A stretch of 64,000 nucleotides of DNA from NCBI GenBank assembly GCA_028752905.1, contig JAQNBH010000012.1:28591816-28655815 (forward strand), in the 5' to 3' direction. The DNA comes from Cladorhizidae sp. MBARI D1340-BT2 (taxonomy: Eukaryota; Porifera; Demospongiae; Poecilosclerida; Cladorhizidae). Made by a program: the position numbers and the translations under genes. Below are positions 61,902 to 64,000 of the stretch, in pieces. The notes beneath the pieces are model-generated. The model worked only from the letters and a program-made list of their open reading frames with translations. It searched no databases and had not been told where the DNA came from. How positions within the stretch are numbered: position 1 is the first letter of the stretch; every line of letters starts with the position of its first letter.

Positions 61902-63897
61902 TAGCAGTTCCTACACTTGCACAGCTAAGACTGTCACTACTCCAGCAGTTCCTACACTTGCACAGCTGAGACAGTCACTACTCCAGCAGTTCCTACACTT
62001 GCACAGCTAAGACTGTCACTACCCCAGCAGTTCCTACACTTGCACAGCTGAGACTGTCACTACTCCAGCAGTCCCTACACTTGCACAGCTGAGACTGTCA
62101 CTACTCCAGCAGTTCCTACACTTGCACAGCTGAGACTGTCACTACTCCAGCAGTTCCTACACTTGCACAGCTGAGACTGTCACTACTCCAGCAGTTCCTA
62201 CACTTGCACAGCTAAGACTGTCACTACTCCAGCAGTTCCTACACTTGCACAGCTAAGACTGTCACTACTCCAGCAGTTCCTACACTTGCACAGCTGAGAC
62301 AGTCAATACTCCAGCAGTTCCTACACTTGCACAGCTGAGACTGTCACTACTCTAGCAGTTCCTACACTTGCACAGCTAAGACTGTCACTACTCCAGCAGT
62401 TCCTACACTTGCACAGCTGAGACAGTCACTAGTCCAGCAGTTCCTACACTTCACAGCTAAGACTGTCACTACTCCAGCAGTTCCTACACTTGCACCGCTA
62501 AGACTGTCACTATTCCAGCAGTTCCTACACTTGCACAGCTGAGACTGTCACTACTCCAGCAGTTCCTACACTTGCACAGCTAAGACTGTCACTACTCCAG
62601 CAGTTCCTACACTTGCACAGCTAAGACTGTCACTACTCCAGCAGTTCCTACACTTGCACAGCTGAGACTGTCACTACTCCAGCAGTCCCTACACTTGCAC
62701 AGCTAAGACTGTCACTACTCCAGCAGTCCCTACACTTGCACAGCTAAGACTGTCACTACTCCAGCAGTTCCTACACTTGCACAGCTGAGACAGTCACTAG
62801 TCCAGCAGTTCCTACACTTGCACAGCTGAGACTGTCACTACTCCAGCAGTCCCTACACTTGCACAGATAAGACTGTCACTACTCCAGCAGTTCCTACACT
62901 TGCACAGCTGAGACTGTCACTACTCCAGCAGTTCCTACACTTGCACAGCTGAGACTGTCACTACTCCAACACTTGCACAGCTGAGACTGTCACTACTCCA
63001 TCAGTTCCTACACTTGCACAGCTGAGACTGTCACTACTCCAGCATTTCCTACACTTGCACAGCTGAGACTGTCACTACTCCAGCAGTTCCTACACTTGCA
63101 CAGCTGAGACAGTCACTACTCCAGCAGTTCCTACACTTGCACAGCTGAGACTGTCACTACTCCATCAGTTCCTACACTTGCACAGCTGAGACAGTCACTA
63201 CTCCAGCAGTTCCTACACTTGCACAGCTGAGACTGTCACTACTCCAGCAGTTCCTACACTTGCACAGCTGAGACTGTCACTACTCCAGCAGTTCCTACAC
63301 TTACAGCTAAGACTGTCACTACTCCAGCAGTTCCTACACTTACAGCTAAGACTGTCACTACTCCAGCAGTTCCTACACTTGCACAGCTGAGACTACTCCA
63401 GCAGTTCCTACACTTGCACAGCTGAGACTGTCACTACTCCAGCAGTTCCTACACTTGCACAGCTGAGACTGTCACTACTCCAGCAGTTCCTACACTTGCA
63501 CAGCTGAGACTGTCACTACTCCAGCAGTTCCTACACTTGCACAGCTGAGACTGTCACTACTCCAGCAGTTCCAACACTTGCACAGCTGAGACAGTCACTA
63601 CTCCAGCAGTTCCTACACTTGCACAGCTAAGACTGTCACTACCCCAGCAGTTCCTACACTTGCACAGCTGAGACTGTCACTACTCCAGCAGTTCCTACAC
63701 TTGCACAGCTGAGACTGTCACTACTCCAACACTTGCACAGCTGAGACAGTCACTACTCCAGCAGTTCCTACACTTGCACAGCTAAGACTGTCACTACCCC
63801 AGCAGTTCCTACACTTGCACAGCTGAGACTGTCACTACCCCAGCAGTTCCTACACTTGCACAGCTAAGACTGTCACTACTCCAGCAGTTCCTACACT
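61902..63897. repeat. Block D (partner 35502-37960)
   Basis: Offset is 26,400 bp up to 62634 (AGTCAATACT at 35901 and 62301) and 25,938 bp afterwards (CACAGATAAG at 36924 and 62862). The difference is the 462-bp duplication absent here. The match ends near 63898, where CTTGCACAGCTGAGACAGA replaces CTTCACAGCTAAG. Confidence 0.88.
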
Positions 63898-64000
63898 TGC
63901 ACAGCTGAGACAGACACTACTCCAGCAGTTCCTACACTTGCACAGCTGAGACTGTCACTACTCCAGCAGTTCCTACACTTGCACAGCTGAGACTGTCACT
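63898..64000. repeat. 41-bp array running off the right edge
   Basis: Two and a half ordinary units, the first with GACAGACAC. The array continues beyond the window. Confidence 0.95.

Larger units (their letters stand above)
1..64000. repeat. 41-bp satellite array filling the window
   Basis: Every stretch of the window is a head-to-tail copy of one 41-bp unit, always in the same orientation. Numbered from AGTTCC, the unit carries TTCCTACAC (3-11), CTTGCACAG (11-19), CAGCTG (17-22), GACTGTCAC (24-32) and TACTCCAGC (33-41). Base content is 14 C, 7 G, 10 A, 10 T, so this strand has a 2:1 C:G skew, and the consensus has no CpG. Common substitutions are G22A (CTGAG/CTAAG), T27A (GACAGTC), T4C (AGTCCC), T36C (ACCCC), G40T (CCATC) and A18C (CACCGCT). 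Neither edge of the array is seen. There is no gene, tRNA, rRNA, transposon or unique sequence anywhere in it. The unit is not one I recognise. Tandem satellite is certain; its chromosomal position (centromeric, subtelomeric or interstitial) cannot be told from this sequence. Confidence 0.99.

Noticed and set aside
1..64000. Protein-coding tandem repeat (for example a mucin- or silk-like exon)
   Set aside because: 41 is not a multiple of three, so every frame is read within three units. On the plus strand positions 21-23 are TGA or, with G22A, TAA, so each frame is stopped about every 123 bp. The minus strand has CTA and TCA stop complements in each unit.
1..64000. CRISPR array
   Set aside because: Units abut with no unique spacers, and the whole 41-bp period is conserved. 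There are no cas genes and the array is far too long.
1..64000. Avian 41-42-bp satellites such as the chicken nuclear-membrane-associated repeat
   Set aside because: Only the period agrees. Those repeats are known for regularly spaced short A and T runs, which this unit lacks, so I do not assign the window to birds.
1..64000. CENP-B box or telomeric repeat within the unit
   Set aside because: The CENP-B box needs TTCG and CGGG elements, but the consensus has no CpG, and the rare TTCGTAC variant at 88 and 12050 has no CGGG partner. No TTAGGG-like or TTTAGGG-like runs are present.
1..64000. G-quadruplex potential of the G-rich minus strand
   Set aside because: The minus strand has only isolated GG dinucleotides in each unit and no GGG runs, so a stable quadruplex is unlikely.

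Overview
The whole 64-kb window is one uninterrupted head-to-tail satellite (macrosatellite-scale) array with a 41-bp unit, about 1,560 to 1,570 copies, all in the same orientation. I found no gene, RNA gene, transposon, inversion or single-copy sequence, and the array runs off both ends of the window. This points to a eukaryotic heterochromatic or satellite block from a long-read assembly. I do not recognise the unit and cannot name the organism. The unit, numbered from AGTTCC, has these landmarks: TTCCTACAC (3-11), CAGCTG (17-22), GACTGTCAC (24-32) and TACTCCAGC (33-41). Its composition is 14 C, 7 G, 10 A and 10 T, and the consensus contains no CpG.

What structure there is comes from sequence variants within the unit (for example G22A, T27A, T4C, T36C, A18C) and from length variants of 40, 39, 35, 32, 44, 45 and 53 bp. 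These serve as landmarks for tracing larger duplications laid over the 41-bp array. From left to right: 1-2845 matches 11963-14807; 5175-7561 is tandemly duplicated as 7562-9988 (2,387 bp); 12271-22183 is tandemly duplicated as 22184-32096 (9,913 bp) and contains an older 2,251-bp tandem pair, which in turn contains an older 804-bp repeat; 30203-34560 reappears at 57055-61901; 34795-38978 reappears at 39157-42878 (3,900-bp offset), and its first copy alone carries a private 462-bp duplication; 38656-49165 is duplicated as 49166-59590 (10,510-bp offset) and contains an older 2.4-kb tandem pair; 61902-63897 matches 35502-37960.

The nesting gives a relative order of events. Inner repeats (0.8 kb, 2.25 kb, 2.4 kb) had already diverged before the roughly 10-kb blocks containing them were copied, and the 10-kb copies are nearly identical. 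The array therefore appears to have grown by recent, repeated segmental tandem duplication at increasing scale, mostly in register with the 41-bp unit. The 462-bp event is a clear out-of-register exception. Coordinates of block edges are hand-derived from the first discriminating variant and are good to about one unit (41 bp). The only open frames of note are 62 codons long, lie on the minus strand and use GTG starts; I regard them as by-products of the repeat.
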